Assembly (NCBI GenBank): GCA_028284635.1
Contig: JANQRJ010000037.1
Location: 43,287-107,286 of the forward strand
Reading direction: 5' to 3'
DNA: 64,000 bases
Source: Pelagicoccus sp.
GTDB taxonomy: Bacteria; Verrucomicrobiota; Verrucomicrobiia; Opitutales; Opitutaceae
Of the stretch, positions 42,711 to 51,232 are shown one piece after another. The first letter of the stretch is position 1; every line of letters starts with the position of its first letter. The position numbers and the translations under genes are program-made. Below the pieces are notes generated by a model, which was not told where the DNA came from, ran no database searches, and worked only from the letters and a program-made list of their open reading frames with translations.

Positions 42711-43325
42711 TTAGCGTTGCTTGATCACCGTGGCTGGAATGCCGCCGACAATCGAGTCGGGAGGGAGATCTTTGGTGACGACGGCTCCGGCTGCGATAAT
42801 GCAGCCGTTTCCTATGGTCACACCAGCTGTGATTGTGACGTGAGTCCCGATCCAAACATCGCTGCCAATGGTCACGTCTCTGTCGCGTTTCGGCTGCTGG
42901 CGGAAGTTCAAGCCCTTCTTGAATCGATAGTCCGAGGCCGTTATGAAGACGTTGGGAGCGAGGGATACGTCGTCGCCGATCGAGATCCTACCGCTTGTCT
43001 CTCCTGCCCACAGACAGCATCTTTCGCCGATGTGGCATCCGCGGCCTATAGCTATTCGCTCTCCGTTGCGCAGCGATGTGTTTGGCGCCATGACGGATCC
43101 GGGTCCCATGGCGATCTTAGGTCTTTCGGAGACGTGGCTGTAGCGGTAGTAGTGAAGGATCTTGAATAGATGCAGGTAGGCTTTGGGATTCAGGATAGAG
43201 CCCAGGGCGTTTGCCAGACGAGCCGTTTTGCTCGATTTTTGAGGGAGGTCTCCTGTGTCCTCGGATTTGGAATCGCAGTCTTTGGTATCGGATTTCGGCG
43301 GGGCGGAGCTGTGGTTGGAGGACAT
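42711..43325 (-). CDS. Hexapeptide-repeat acyltransferase (left-handed beta-helix)
   Basis: 204 aa. A disordered, Ser/Lys/Asp-rich N-terminus of ~40 residues, then left-handed beta-helix repeats ([34 protein letters not shown]) and the end block [19 protein letters not shown] with [24 protein letters not shown]. This end block is the CatB/WcaF-type O-acetyltransferase signature, with the usual His replaced in part by other residues. Likely O-acetylates a sugar of the polysaccharide. Confidence 0.88.
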   Translation of the reverse strand: MSSNHSSAPPKSDTKDCDSKSEDTGDLPQKSSKTARLANALGSILNPKAYLHLFKILHYYRYSHVSERPKIAMGPGSVMAPNTSLRNGERIAIGRGCHIGERCCLWAGETSGRISIGDDVSLAPNVFITASDYRFKKGLNFRQQPKRDRDVTIGSDVWIGTHVTITAGVTIGNGCIIAAGAVVTKDLPPDSIVGGIPATVIKQR

Positions 43326-43376
43326 TACTCGGGTGGAACTGTCTCGCTGGTACGATCGAGTTGAAGCGATGACGGG

Positions 43377-43970
43377 CTAGGCCGTGCGGATAAATGCCTT
43401 GATGGCATCGGTGAGAGATTCATCGGCGTAAGGGCCTATTGGATCTCTGGTCTGCAGGCGACGTCCGTTTTGCAGAATGTCCAGAAGCTCGTTTTCGTCT
43501 GCCGCAACGTTTATCTTGCCGAGTTCCGTCAGGTACTTCGCAGTGGCTAGCTGGTGTTCGTTGCGATGTTCTCCTAGCGATGCTTTCCGAGGCATGACGA
43601 GCAGTGGTTTGCGAAACTGCAGCGAAGAAAGGATCGTCCCCATGCCTGCATGCGATACGATAAGATCGGCGCTGGTGAACTTCTGCTTGAAGACGGCTGG
43701 TTCCAAGAGCTTCGAGTATGCGATGCGCTTTGGCTTGAATTCCGTTTCGCCAATTTGAGCGAAGACTTCCACTTCATCGTTTGCCGCCGCCCACTGGTCT
43801 ACGGTCTTGACGAGTCGATCGAACGGAAGATCGGTACCTACGGTCACGAAGATGCGACAGCGGATCGATCCGCCTTGGACCTCAGACGGTCCGAGGTCTT
43901 CGCCGGATTCCGATATTCGATCTGCGGGCTGCGCGTCTAGAGATCCTATGTCCGTTTGGGGCTCTGGCAT
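43377..43970 (-). CDS. Alg13/PssE-like glycosyltransferase subunit (GT28 C-terminal domain)
   Basis: 197 aa from ATG 43970; the frame is open to 44120, but that part overlaps the Alg14-like gene. Core: RIFVTVGTDLPFDRLVKTVDQW, AQIGETEFKP, and DLIVSHAGMGTILSSLQFRKPLLVMPRKASLGEHRNEHQ. This is the donor-binding half of a GT28 enzyme, which in Alg13/Alg14 and PssD/PssE systems is encoded separately. An N-terminal disordered segment of ~45 residues is extra. The partner gene is 22 bases upstream. Confidence 0.9.
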   Translation of the reverse strand: MPEPQTDIGSLDAQPADRISESGEDLGPSEVQGGSIRCRIFVTVGTDLPFDRLVKTVDQWAAANDEVEVFAQIGETEFKPKRIAYSKLLEPAVFKQKFTSADLIVSHAGMGTILSSLQFRKPLLVMPRKASLGEHRNEHQLATAKYLTELGKINVAADENELLDILQNGRRLQTRDPIGPYADESLTDAIKAFIRTA

Positions 43971-43992
43971 TGAAAGTTCGATGGTTGGTGAC

Positions 43993-44451
43993 TTAGCCAA
44001 GTACGTTGCCAAGATAGGATGGGCCTTCGGGTTTCGCCAGGTGCTCCCATTGCGTGATCCAGAGGTCGGTGTACTTGCCGGCCTGTTGTCCCGACATGGA
44101 CAGTTCGCCCGCATTCGCAATGCTGTCTACCCAGATGGTCTTCTTGCGGAGCAGGTTTCCGAATCTTATCGCGAAATATCCTGGAGCTGCGCCTGTCGTC
44201 GCGATGATGTCCGGCTTTTCGCGGATTATCAATATAGCGACTGCCAATGCGCACTTGAGCAATTTAAGCTTCTGCCAGCGGTTGCCGTCCGGAATTAGCT
44301 TAAATCTCTGTGGCGCGACTTCGGATCGATAGCCCTCGCGGGTCGTCGCGAACAATACGTCGCACTCTTCGAATGCTGGCCTCAGTCGCAATAGTTGGAC
44401 CCAGTGCCCTCCGCCGGAGGCGATCGCCAAGACCTTCGGCTTTTTGTCCAT
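43993..44451 (-). CDS. Alg14/PssD-like glycosyltransferase membrane subunit
   Basis: 152 aa. VLAIASGGGHWVQLLRLRPAF, FATTREGYRSEV, DIIATTGAAPGYFAIRFGNLLRKKTIWVDS are the conserved blocks of Alg14/PssD, the acceptor-binding, membrane-attached half that recruits the catalytic Alg13/PssE-like partner. Typical donors in this family are UDP-GlcNAc or UDP-glucuronate, and the acceptor a lipid-linked sugar, so this pair may add the second sugar of the repeat. Stop-to-start gap to Wzc is 4 bases. Confidence 0.9.
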   Translation of the reverse strand: MDKKPKVLAIASGGGHWVQLLRLRPAFEECDVLFATTREGYRSEVAPQRFKLIPDGNRWQKLKLLKCALAVAILIIREKPDIIATTGAAPGYFAIRFGNLLRKKTIWVDSIANAGELSMSGQQAGKYTDLWITQWEHLAKPEGPSYLGNVLG

Positions 44452-44455
44452 AGTC

Positions 44456-46810
44456 TTAAGAGAGGCCTATGAAGTCCTGCTCGAGCTGGCTGGGCACATA
44501 GGATTTGGTCTTGTTCAGAATCGCCCCGACTTTGACGTTGGAATCCTGGAGCAGCTCCGTAGCTTGTTTTGCTACTTCTCTGCCTGTCGACTCCGATTCC
44601 ACGACCATGAGCGTGATGTCCATGAATGAGGCGAGACGAGGGGTCGAGCTTATGGGGCTCACCGCAGGCATGTCGAAGATGATATAGTCGAAGTCGCTGG
44701 CCTTGAGCTTTGGGATAATGCTATTGAAGCGTCTCGGAAGAATGCTAGGCAGTTTATATCCGTTGGTGCCCTCCGCTACGACGTAGAGATTGCCGTCGAG
44801 CTGGCCTTTATCTCTCGATTCGAGCGCCTCGTCAATATTTCCGACGGCCTTGCCTTTGTAGAACTGCTGGGCGTTTTCCTGACCGAGGGTCATATCTACG
44901 AGCAGAACGTTGCCGCCTTCGGTTTTGGAAAGGCTACTGGCAAGACCAGATGCGATTGTAGTCACGCCTGGTTCCTTGCCGAGTCCTGTCATGGCGATCA
45001 GCTTGGGGTTGTGAGTGAGATTCTTGCTTTCGAAGTATCCGACGACCTTGTCTCGCAGCGCTTCAAAGTAGTTGTGCAGAGGATGGGTCTCTTCCCATGG
45101 AGAGATCTCGCTCTTCTCCTCCGAACTTGGGCTTCCGTAGACTTCGGGCTGGGCCTTGGCAGCTGCTTGTAGCGTTCCGGAAACGGGCTTGTATTCGTTT
45201 AGACTTTTTGCCGCTTCAGCTTTTTTGACGCCTATCGCCCGTTTGTGCTCGGTTGAACTGCGCTTGGTGAGCTTCTGGAAGCTTTTGCTTTCGGTGTCGG
45301 GAAGCGTGAGAAACAGGGGTATTCCGAGGTACTTGGCTATTTCCGAAGGTCGCTTTATCGTTTGGTCGAACAGCATTTCCAACAGGAATGCCCAGGCGAG
45401 TCCGATTACGATCAGTCCGCCAAGCACCCCTCCTGCTACCTTCGCTTTTACGCTTTGAGCAACAGATGGGTTGGTTGGGGATTGCAGTACCTTGATGTTG
45501 CTGACTCCACCGGTGTTCTGGGCATCGCTTAGCCGGTTTTTCTCGAGATTGACCGTGAGGATGCGGTAGTTGGATTCATCCTGGGCTTTGCGACGCTTGA
45601 GTTCGTTGATCGTCAGCTCGGCTTTGTCGATGCGAGTCGCCTCTGTTTGTATTTCCTGCATTTGCTCCTCGAGCCTCTCCTTTCGAGTGATCAACGCGTT
45701 GACCTTAACCTGTTGTAGACGAGCCTTCTGAGCGATCTCGTCAGGCGTGACCCCGGCAATCTGATTCTCAATGGAATTGGCTGCGAAAATGGATGGGTAC
45801 TGTTCCGCTAGCTCTCTGACCTCCTTTTCCACGGTCTCGAGTTGAGCGAGAGCATTCTGGTACCGACTGCTTTGCGGCTGGAAGCGATTTAGAAGATTGT
45901 TCGCTCTCGAACGCAATACCTCGAGCTGCGTTCGCTTCTGCTCATATGCGCGGACGGCGTTTGCGACCTCGACCTCCGATATCGATATTTCTTCCTGCCC
46001 ATCCTTTTCGTCTGCGTCTGTGCCGGCGGCGGTATCGAATTGTCCTGTAAGCTGCTGATAGAGCTCTTGGGCTTCGGCGATCTCGACGTTTGTATCGTTG
46101 ATCGTCTGCCGTATCCTTGCGAGTTCCTTGATGAGATTGCCTCTGGCCTGCTCGATGGATATCAGTCCGGCTTGGCGTCGGGCTGCGATGAGCTCTTCAT
46201 CCGTTTGTATCAACCTGGCTTTGGCTTGATCGGTCTGCTGGATAAGCAGGTCGTCGAAGCTGCCTCGGTCCTGGTGGATGCGAACGTGGCGCGCAAGATA
46301 GGTATCGATTACCTGTTGGAGAATCGGCTTTGCGAGTTCTCTGTTCTCGTGGTTGTAGGTCAGCGTAATGATATTCGAGCTTCTTCGCGAAGCGGCGGTG
46401 AGGCCCGACTTTACTTTTCCCGCTGAGATTTGCGGCTTTTTGCCTTTATCATCCGCGAGGGTGTTCTTGAGATCCTCAGCGTCTGCATCGACCTCGATTG
46501 CGAGGTCCATGCTTCTGAGAATCGCGAGCTCGGTCTGCATCGCCTGGTTGTTTCTACCTCCGACGCCGATGACCTTGATGCCGCCGCTTTCGTCCACGAC
46601 TTCTCGATTTTCCGTGACGTACTTGATCAGCAGCTGGGCTTGGGAATTGTATGAGCTTGGCCAAAGCTTGTAGGTCGCTGCGCCGCCGATCAGACCGAGC
46701 ATTGTCATGATGACGATCTTCCACTTGTGGCGGAAGATGATGTAGTAGATGTCGCTGGGCTTGAGGCTTAGGCCTCCTGCTCCGCCGGGCGTTGCTTGAG
46801 ATGCGTTCAT
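44456..46810 (-). CDS. Wzc-like polysaccharide copolymerase with degenerate tyrosine-kinase domain
   Basis: 784 aa. Wzz-type domain with TM1 (about 31-48) and TM2 (about 457-477), a large periplasmic coiled-coil region (190-420), and a cytoplasmic BY-kinase-like domain (580-784). The kinase motifs are damaged: at the Walker A position T608-G-L-G-K-E-P-G-V-T-T, Val616 stands where the ATP-binding Lys should be; Walker A' is VLLVDMTLG (D639 kept, second Asp changed to Thr); Walker B FDMP is kept. The C-terminus lacks the tyrosine cluster that BY-kinases autophosphorylate. It should still control chain length, but kinase activity is doubtful. First large gene of the EPS locus after FemAB. Confidence 0.9.
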   Translation of the reverse strand: MNASQATPGGAGGLSLKPSDIYYIIFRHKWKIVIMTMLGLIGGAATYKLWPSSYNSQAQLLIKYVTENREVVDESGGIKVIGVGGRNNQAMQTELAILRSMDLAIEVDADAEDLKNTLADDKGKKPQISAGKVKSGLTAASRRSSNIITLTYNHENRELAKPILQQVIDTYLARHVRIHQDRGSFDDLLIQQTDQAKARLIQTDEELIAARRQAGLISIEQARGNLIKELARIRQTINDTNVEIAEAQELYQQLTGQFDTAAGTDADEKDGQEEISISEVEVANAVRAYEQKRTQLEVLRSRANNLLNRFQPQSSRYQNALAQLETVEKEVRELAEQYPSIFAANSIENQIAGVTPDEIAQKARLQQVKVNALITRKERLEEQMQEIQTEATRIDKAELTINELKRRKAQDESNYRILTVNLEKNRLSDAQNTGGVSNIKVLQSPTNPSVAQSVKAKVAGGVLGGLIVIGLAWAFLLEMLFDQTIKRPSEIAKYLGIPLFLTLPDTESKSFQKLTKRSSTEHKRAIGVKKAEAAKSLNEYKPVSGTLQAAAKAQPEVYGSPSSEEKSEISPWEETHPLHNYFEALRDKVVGYFESKNLTHNPKLIAMTGLGKEPGVTTIASGLASSLSKTEGGNVLLVDMTLGQENAQQFYKGKAVGNIDEALESRDKGQLDGNLYVVAEGTNGYKLPSILPRRFNSIIPKLKASDFDYIIFDMPAVSPISSTPRLASFMDITLMVVESESTGREVAKQATELLQDSNVKVGAILNKTKSYVPSQLEQDFIGLS

Positions 46811-46820
46811 TGTTGGAAAA

Positions 46821-46863
46821 TGGCTGATTGTTGATTGCTAATGGCTGATCGCTAATGGTTGAT
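46821..46863. repeat. Tandem TGGCTGAT(T/C)G...CTAA repeats at the end of the four-helix-bundle gene
   Basis: Three imperfect copies of tggctgattg/tggctgatcg/tggttgatcg separated by ttgattgctaa or ctaa run through the 3' end and stop of the gene at 46838. A related stretch (gtgatcagcgataagcgattgg) lies on the other side, near 47264. Such flanks are typical of the 23S-intervening-sequence/S23 ORF and suggest insertion by that element. Confidence 0.55.
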
Positions 46864-47245
46864 CGGATTTCGGTGTCCTGTTCTTGCTTTGGAGGTAGCG
46901 CATGAAGCCGGCGATTTGGGCGGCGAGATTGGCTAGGGACTCATTCAACTCAGTCTGCTGGTCTTGAGCGATGTATTCGAGGTCTAAGGCAAGGTAAAGT
47001 TGAGCTCTTACTTCGCCTGCCGAGGCTTTTGCTATGTTTAGGAAATGGATGAACTCCTTGTCGGATCGCCGTTCGAAGCCTTCCGCGATGTTGCTGACTA
47101 CCGATACTGCTGCTCGTTGAATTTGAGATTTGAGGCCAAGATCTCGAGCGAACTTGCCAGTCTTGGTAAGCTGATAGATCTTCATAGCGACCTCTCTGCT
47201 TAGCTGCCAAATAGGCAGGTCTTCAGATTTCTCGTAGTGCGGCAT
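46838..47245 (-). CDS. Four-helix-bundle protein (S23/23S rRNA-intervening-sequence family)
   Basis: 135 aa. LPIWQLSREVAMKIYQLTK, SQIQRAAVSVVSNIAEGFERR and FLNIAKASAGEVRAQLYLALDLEYI match the S23/IVP four-helix-bundle family, often found as a single ORF in rRNA intervening sequences or scattered near capsule loci; biochemical function is unknown. It interrupts the otherwise continuous FemAB-Wzc order and its tail is encoded by the repeats at 46821-46863. Probably an inserted passenger. Confidence 0.9.
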   Translation of the reverse strand: MPHYEKSEDLPIWQLSREVAMKIYQLTKTGKFARDLGLKSQIQRAAVSVVSNIAEGFERRSDKEFIHFLNIAKASAGEVRAQLYLALDLEYIAQDQQTELNESLANLAAQIAGFMRYLQSKNRTPKSDQPLAISH

Positions 47246-47313
47246 ATTCGATCGAAGGAAAGTTAGTGATCAGCGATAAGCGATTGGAGTTTAGCAATTC
47301 GAGCGAAGCTCGT

Positions 47314-48423
47314 TCAAGCGATGTGCTTGTAGAGCAGCGAGCCTGCCAATTTGGCTAGAGGTTGGGGAAGGCGGGCGAAAATCTGGTTGTGCCAGCCGTA
47401 GACGTCGTCGGTCATCTTCGCTATCTGATTGGTTTTGAGGTTGTAACGGTGGTAGCTGGCTCTGCCTTCCGTGGCTCCCCAGGTGAGTTTGTACTTTCTA
47501 AGTCCGTGGTTGTTAATCGAGTTTCGACCGAGATGCATCTCAGTGAAGCCGTTTTTGGCGGCCCATTCGATCGCGCTCCACATGACTAGGTTGTTGGCTC
47601 TCGCGTTTTGGTATTTCATGTCGGAAGCGCCGTATTTGTAGTGGATTACGTCTGATTGCTTGATGTACACGGCACCGGCGATCGGCTTGCCTCGATAGCT
47701 GCCGGTCACGACGAAGCCCTCGCCTGTTTCGATGATCTGGCGGTGCAGATTTCTGAAGAAGGAGTAGGGCTGAGGCGGCAGGCCGTGTCGTTTGCGCGTC
47801 TGACATTGAAGTTCGTAGTAGGTTCGGATCGCTTGCTCTTCGTGGGAGAAATCGATTTGCACTCCCTCTTTTCTGGCTCTGCGTATGGCTCGTTGAGCGG
47901 AGGAAGCGAGCCGATTGAAGACCGTCTCAGTGCCTGTCCGTAGATCGACGACGTGGGTGTAGAATTCCAGCGATGCCTCGGTCGCGGGGGTTTGCTCGAA
48001 GTTGCCTCGGGTCTCTAGGTAGCGCCAACCGTTGCGACGTCCGTGTTCGACGAAGGTGTTGTAGAGGAGGGTGTAATCGCTGCTCTGCGGACAGTATGCA
48101 TCGCAGAAGTCTATGAAAGGCAGGGAGATGCCTCGTTTCCCAGTGAAGAGGCTCTTTACTTCTACGAAGGGAAGGGCGGCGACGATTTGCTCTCCGCGTT
48201 CGAGGATCGCCATACGTGGGGCGAAATCGTAGGAGGCGACTAGCAGTCGAATCCAGGTGTCGCATAGGAAACGGGATCGTGAATCGACGGCTTCGATGAC
48301 TTTTCGCCAGGCTTCGCTGTCGTCTGGGGTGATGATGCGGCCTTTCGCAGCCGTGTCCTGTCGACTCGGCCCTGTGCTGCGCTGCGATTGCGGCATTGTG
48401 GGTCTTATGGAGATGGGATTCAC
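47314..48423 (-). CDS. FemAB-related protein, PEP-CTERM/exosortase-associated
   Basis: 369 aa. GNAT-type core with SLFTGKRGISLPFIDFCDAYCP, the RKRHGLPPQPYSFF block, and DVIHYKYGASDMKYQNARANNLVMWSAIEWAAKNGFTEMHLGR split across helices. This belongs to the FemAB-like acyltransferases that accompany exosortase/EPS loci. It probably adds an amino acid or acyl group from an activated donor to a sugar or peptide; the substrate is unknown. It begins the minus-strand polysaccharide locus, so the main promoter should lie at 48424-49124. An N-terminal ~25-residue Ser/Gln-rich tail precedes the domain; a shorter start at an internal Met (10th residue) is possible. Confidence 0.85.
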   Translation of the reverse strand: MNPISIRPTMPQSQRSTGPSRQDTAAKGRIITPDDSEAWRKVIEAVDSRSRFLCDTWIRLLVASYDFAPRMAILERGEQIVAALPFVEVKSLFTGKRGISLPFIDFCDAYCPQSSDYTLLYNTFVEHGRRNGWRYLETRGNFEQTPATEASLEFYTHVVDLRTGTETVFNRLASSAQRAIRRARKEGVQIDFSHEEQAIRTYYELQCQTRKRHGLPPQPYSFFRNLHRQIIETGEGFVVTGSYRGKPIAGAVYIKQSDVIHYKYGASDMKYQNARANNLVMWSAIEWAAKNGFTEMHLGRNSINNHGLRKYKLTWGATEGRASYHRYNLKTNQIAKMTDDVYGWHNQIFARLPQPLAKLAGSLLYKHIA

Positions 48424-49124
48424 CCGCGAGAGCTAGCTTTTTGTCCGAGGGGAGAGATTTTTGACGGTCTCTTCTCGTCAGCGTCCCGTAAGCGTTTGTC
48501 GCTTTGGACCGTCTTGCTGATATTGTGGTTCATGCTGAAGTGCTTTGTTCGCTCGAAAAGCAGGGTGGGCCCTCTGGTGGCAACACAGAAGTGGATTTTG
48601 TAAACTGATTGTTTAATAGAAGCTAGTAGTACTTCGGTCTGAACCCATGCAACTTGAGTTGAGCGTTGGAAGAACGACTGCCGGAAAAGGACTGTGTGAA
48701 TGGCGCCGAGAGTTGGTTGTCGGATGATTTTCGCCAGCCTCATTCGTCAACAGCTGTGACGCTAATTTGCAACGAGTAACGTTCATTCTCGCTGAGCTTG
48801 GGCGTTTCGCTGGCTTCTCTCTAGGGCAAAGGATGAGGACTCTAGCCTCGTAAATGCCGATTTTTCTTTTCGTCAGCGTTCGTCGTTCCGAATGGACGCT
48901 TTGCGCGCTATGGGCACGAAGTGAACTCGTAGTGGTCAAACTGATAGGCTTCCTCGGGAGACTCCTTCCGGTTGACCCCGTGTTGAGTAGCCTGTCTTAT
49001 CAATTTTTGACCTTCCGGTAACTCACGTATATTGAGTAGTACATACCTAGGGGTTGTAGGTCTCCGCTCATTTTGGTTCTCCCTGTTTTAGAGAGGCTTG
49101 GAGGCGGCGAAATCTGGGGCATCC
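48424..49124. other. Divergent intergenic region before the polysaccharide locus
   Basis: About 700 bases between the FemAB gene (minus) and the Fn3 protein gene (plus). No gene is supported in either direction. It should contain the promoter for the ~35-kb minus-strand locus. No -24/-12 site with correct GG-N10-GC spacing and good boxes was found, so the locus is probably not under direct sigma-54 control. The segment gtagtacatacctaggggttg (49036-49056) looks like a regulatory site, but I cannot name it. Confidence 0.45.
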
Positions 49125-50612
49125 ATGATGTCCAGCAACGCGCCACAGCTCTCATTTTCGAGTCAGGTCTCCAGCCTTCCAACCTGGATCTGTCGCTTGC
49201 TGTCCGTCTGTGTTCTGTGCTTTGGGCTTGCGCCTTCCTGCCTCGCTGGAGGACTGACGCTTTCATGGAGCGACAATTCGGAGAACGAGTCTGGCTTTGC
49301 CATCGAGCGATCGACCGATGGAGCGTCCTTCGAGCTTCTTTCCGAGGTAGAAGCAGATGTAGCCAGCTTTTCGGATGAGACGGTGGTCCCTGGCGTCGAC
49401 TATCAGTATCGAGTGCGGGCCTTCAACGAGTTTGGCTACTCCGGCTACACGAATGTCTCTTCCGGAGCGGTTCCGAACTCGGCTCCGTCCCTTTCCGAAA
49501 TCGAAGATGTGTCTTTGTTTGCCGGAGCTAAGACTGTCGAAATCGAAATCCACTTCTCCGATAGCGAGTCGCCAAACGAATCCCTTCAGTTCGAGCTGCT
49601 TTCCTCCAATCAGGACCTTTTGCCGCTTTCTGGCGTAGATTTGCAAGTCACTTCCGAGGGGGGTCGCCTAAGCGTCGCTCCAAGTGCTGGGCTGATCGGT
49701 TCCAGTCAAGTCACGCTACTTGTTTCCGACGGAGTAGAGCTCGCTCAATCGCAGTTCACCCTGGAGGTTTTGCCGAATACCGCTCCCAAGATCGTCGGTC
49801 TCGGCTCTTACGACACTATCGATGGGCTGGATCTCGGTCCAATTTCCTTCACTGTCTCCGATGAAGAGTCGAATCCCGAAGACTTGGTCGTGACTGCAAT
49901 CTCCCAAAACGAGGAGATCATAGCCAGCGAAGACATCTTCGTCAGCGGTTCGGGCGCGAATCGGGCTATTTCTCTGCGGACCCACGAAGGCTCGGAGGGA
50001 CAGGCTGTGGTGAGAGTGGAAGTGACTGACGGCGGCTACACGGCTCTCAAGACAATGGTAGTCGATGTCGTCAGAAACGTGTCGCCGTCCGTGACCGAAA
50101 TCGCCGAAGCCTACGTTCTCGATGCGGGAGCCTCTCTTTCAGGCATTCCTTTCACGGTCAGCGATGCTGAAACTCCTTCCGGAGAGCTGACGGTTGCGGT
50201 CAGATCGTCCCAGGTCCTTCTCCTTCCTCTCAGCGGAATTGAGGTTGAAGGTCATGGTCAGGAGCGTGTCCTGCGAATTACCCCGAACCCTCTTGAGTTT
50301 GGGCAGGCCGTCGTAACTCTCGTTATTTCGGACGGCATCAAGACTACCGAACATGAGATACTCATACAGGTCGATCCTCCCGAGGTCTTCGTCGAGTTGG
50401 TCAGCTTCGATGTCGTTGATGGCTATGCCGCGGTTGAAGTTGCGAACCGGCCAGGAGCCCAGCTCCTCTTGAAGAAGACCCACTCGCTGCGAAGCGGCGA
50501 ATGGGAGGACGTCAGCGGCGCTGAAGTGGTAGTTGGCGAGTCGACTACGATGCTGATCGATCCAGATCCGATAGCCGAGCCCGTGTGCTACCGGGTATTC
50601 GCTTCGCATTAG
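49125..50612 (+). CDS. Secreted Fn3/Ig-like repeat protein
   Basis: 495 aa from ATG 49125 (TTG 49098 or ATG 49128 also possible). A signal sequence of ~45 residues with an unusually long polar start (LLSVCVLCFGLAPSCLA). Then one fibronectin type III domain (LSWSDNSENESGFAIERSTDG to YQYRVRAFNEFGYSGYTN), three consecutive Ig-like repeats each starting NSAPS/NTAPK/NVSPS and containing FSDSES/VSDEES/VSDAET, and a C-terminal domain with EVANRPGAQLLLKKT and EPVCYRVFAS, a form common on verrucomicrobial secreted proteins. No exosortase tail and no catalytic motif. Likely a surface or matrix adhesion protein. Confidence 0.82.
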   Translation: MMSSNAPQLSFSSQVSSLPTWICRLLSVCVLCFGLAPSCLAGGLTLSWSDNSENESGFAIERSTDGASFELLSEVEADVASFSDETVVPGVDYQYRVRAFNEFGYSGYTNVSSGAVPNSAPSLSEIEDVSLFAGAKTVEIEIHFSDSESPNESLQFELLSSNQDLLPLSGVDLQVTSEGGRLSVAPSAGLIGSSQVTLLVSDGVELAQSQFTLEVLPNTAPKIVGLGSYDTIDGLDLGPISFTVSDEESNPEDLVVTAISQNEEIIASEDIFVSGSGANRAISLRTHEGSEGQAVVRVEVTDGGYTALKTMVVDVVRNVSPSVTEIAEAYVLDAGASLSGIPFTVSDAETPSGELTVAVRSSQVLLLPLSGIEVEGHGQERVLRITPNPLEFGQAVVTLVISDGIKTTEHEILIQVDPPEVFVELVSFDVVDGYAAVEVANRPGAQLLLKKTHSLRSGEWEDVSGAEVVVGESTTMLIDPDPIAEPVCYRVFASH

Positions 50613-50666
50613 TCGGTCGAGCATTCCGTGCGACCACTTGGCACCGTAGCTTCGGTCCGCTTTTAT

Positions 50667-50729
50667 GTAGTCGAAGTCGCCAGATTTTGGAGGGTAGCTG
50701 GAGGACCAAAGTGTAGCGACTTCGGCTAC
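50667..50729. repeat. Imperfect inverted repeat (REP-like)
   Basis: gtagtcgaagtcgc (50667-50680) and gcgacttcggctac (50716-50729) are reverse complements apart from one base. The unit again starts GTAG and ends CTAC, as in the 2273-2346 repeat, and lies in the gap between two convergent genes, a usual REP position. A bidirectional terminator is another option. Confidence 0.5.
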
Positions 50730-50787
50730 GAAAAGAATCAAGGGGCGCGAGCCGAAGCTTCGCGCTCCGCGCGTCACACGTTCTCCG

Positions 50788-51210
50788 CTATAGCGAAGCG
50801 AGCTGGCGACCGCTTCTCGAGGGGAGGCCGTCTATGCGAAAGTCGATGTCCAGCGTGATGTCCTGCCTGATCGATATGCCGTGGCGTTTGCCTGGCTCGA
50901 AGAGCCATTGGGCGAAGGCGTTCTGGGCTGCTTCGCCAAAAATCTCCGTTGTGGCGGCGATTACTCGCACGTTGCAGATCGTTCCGTTCTCCTGAACCGT
51001 AGCTCTCAGGGTGACGCTGCCTTCGCGATTTTGCTCCAGCATCGATTGTGGGTACTTGGGGCTGACTGACTCGAGCACGTAGGTGTCGTAGTTGTTGAGC
51101 TGGTACTCGTGTGGATTTGCCGCTCCTTGCAGGACATTCCGTTCGGCTGCTGCGACGCTTCCGCAGGCGGCGAGGATTCCGATGGCGACTAAGGTAGGGT
51201 AGGTTCTCAT
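50788..51210 (-). CDS. TonB C-terminal-domain-like periplasmic protein
   Basis: 140 aa. Signal peptide MRTYPTLVAIGILAACGSVAAA, then a short linker and a TonB-C fold: SPKYPQSMLEQNREGSVTLRA, VQENGTICNVRVIAAT, FGEAAQNAFAQWLFEPGKRHG. Unlike true TonB there is no Pro-rich region or membrane anchor that stays uncleaved; the Cys in the signal (ILAAC) could make it a lipoprotein. Upstream (51233-51322) carries a cluster of GTAAC motifs. Function unknown; similar stand-alone proteins accompany envelope stress or transport genes. Confidence 0.75.
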   Translation of the reverse strand: MRTYPTLVAIGILAACGSVAAAERNVLQGAANPHEYQLNNYDTYVLESVSPKYPQSMLEQNREGSVTLRATVQENGTICNVRVIAATTEIFGEAAQNAFAQWLFEPGKRHGISIRQDITLDIDFRIDGLPSRSGRQLASL

Positions 51211-51232
51211 GGGGGTAGACTCCTTTGCTTGA

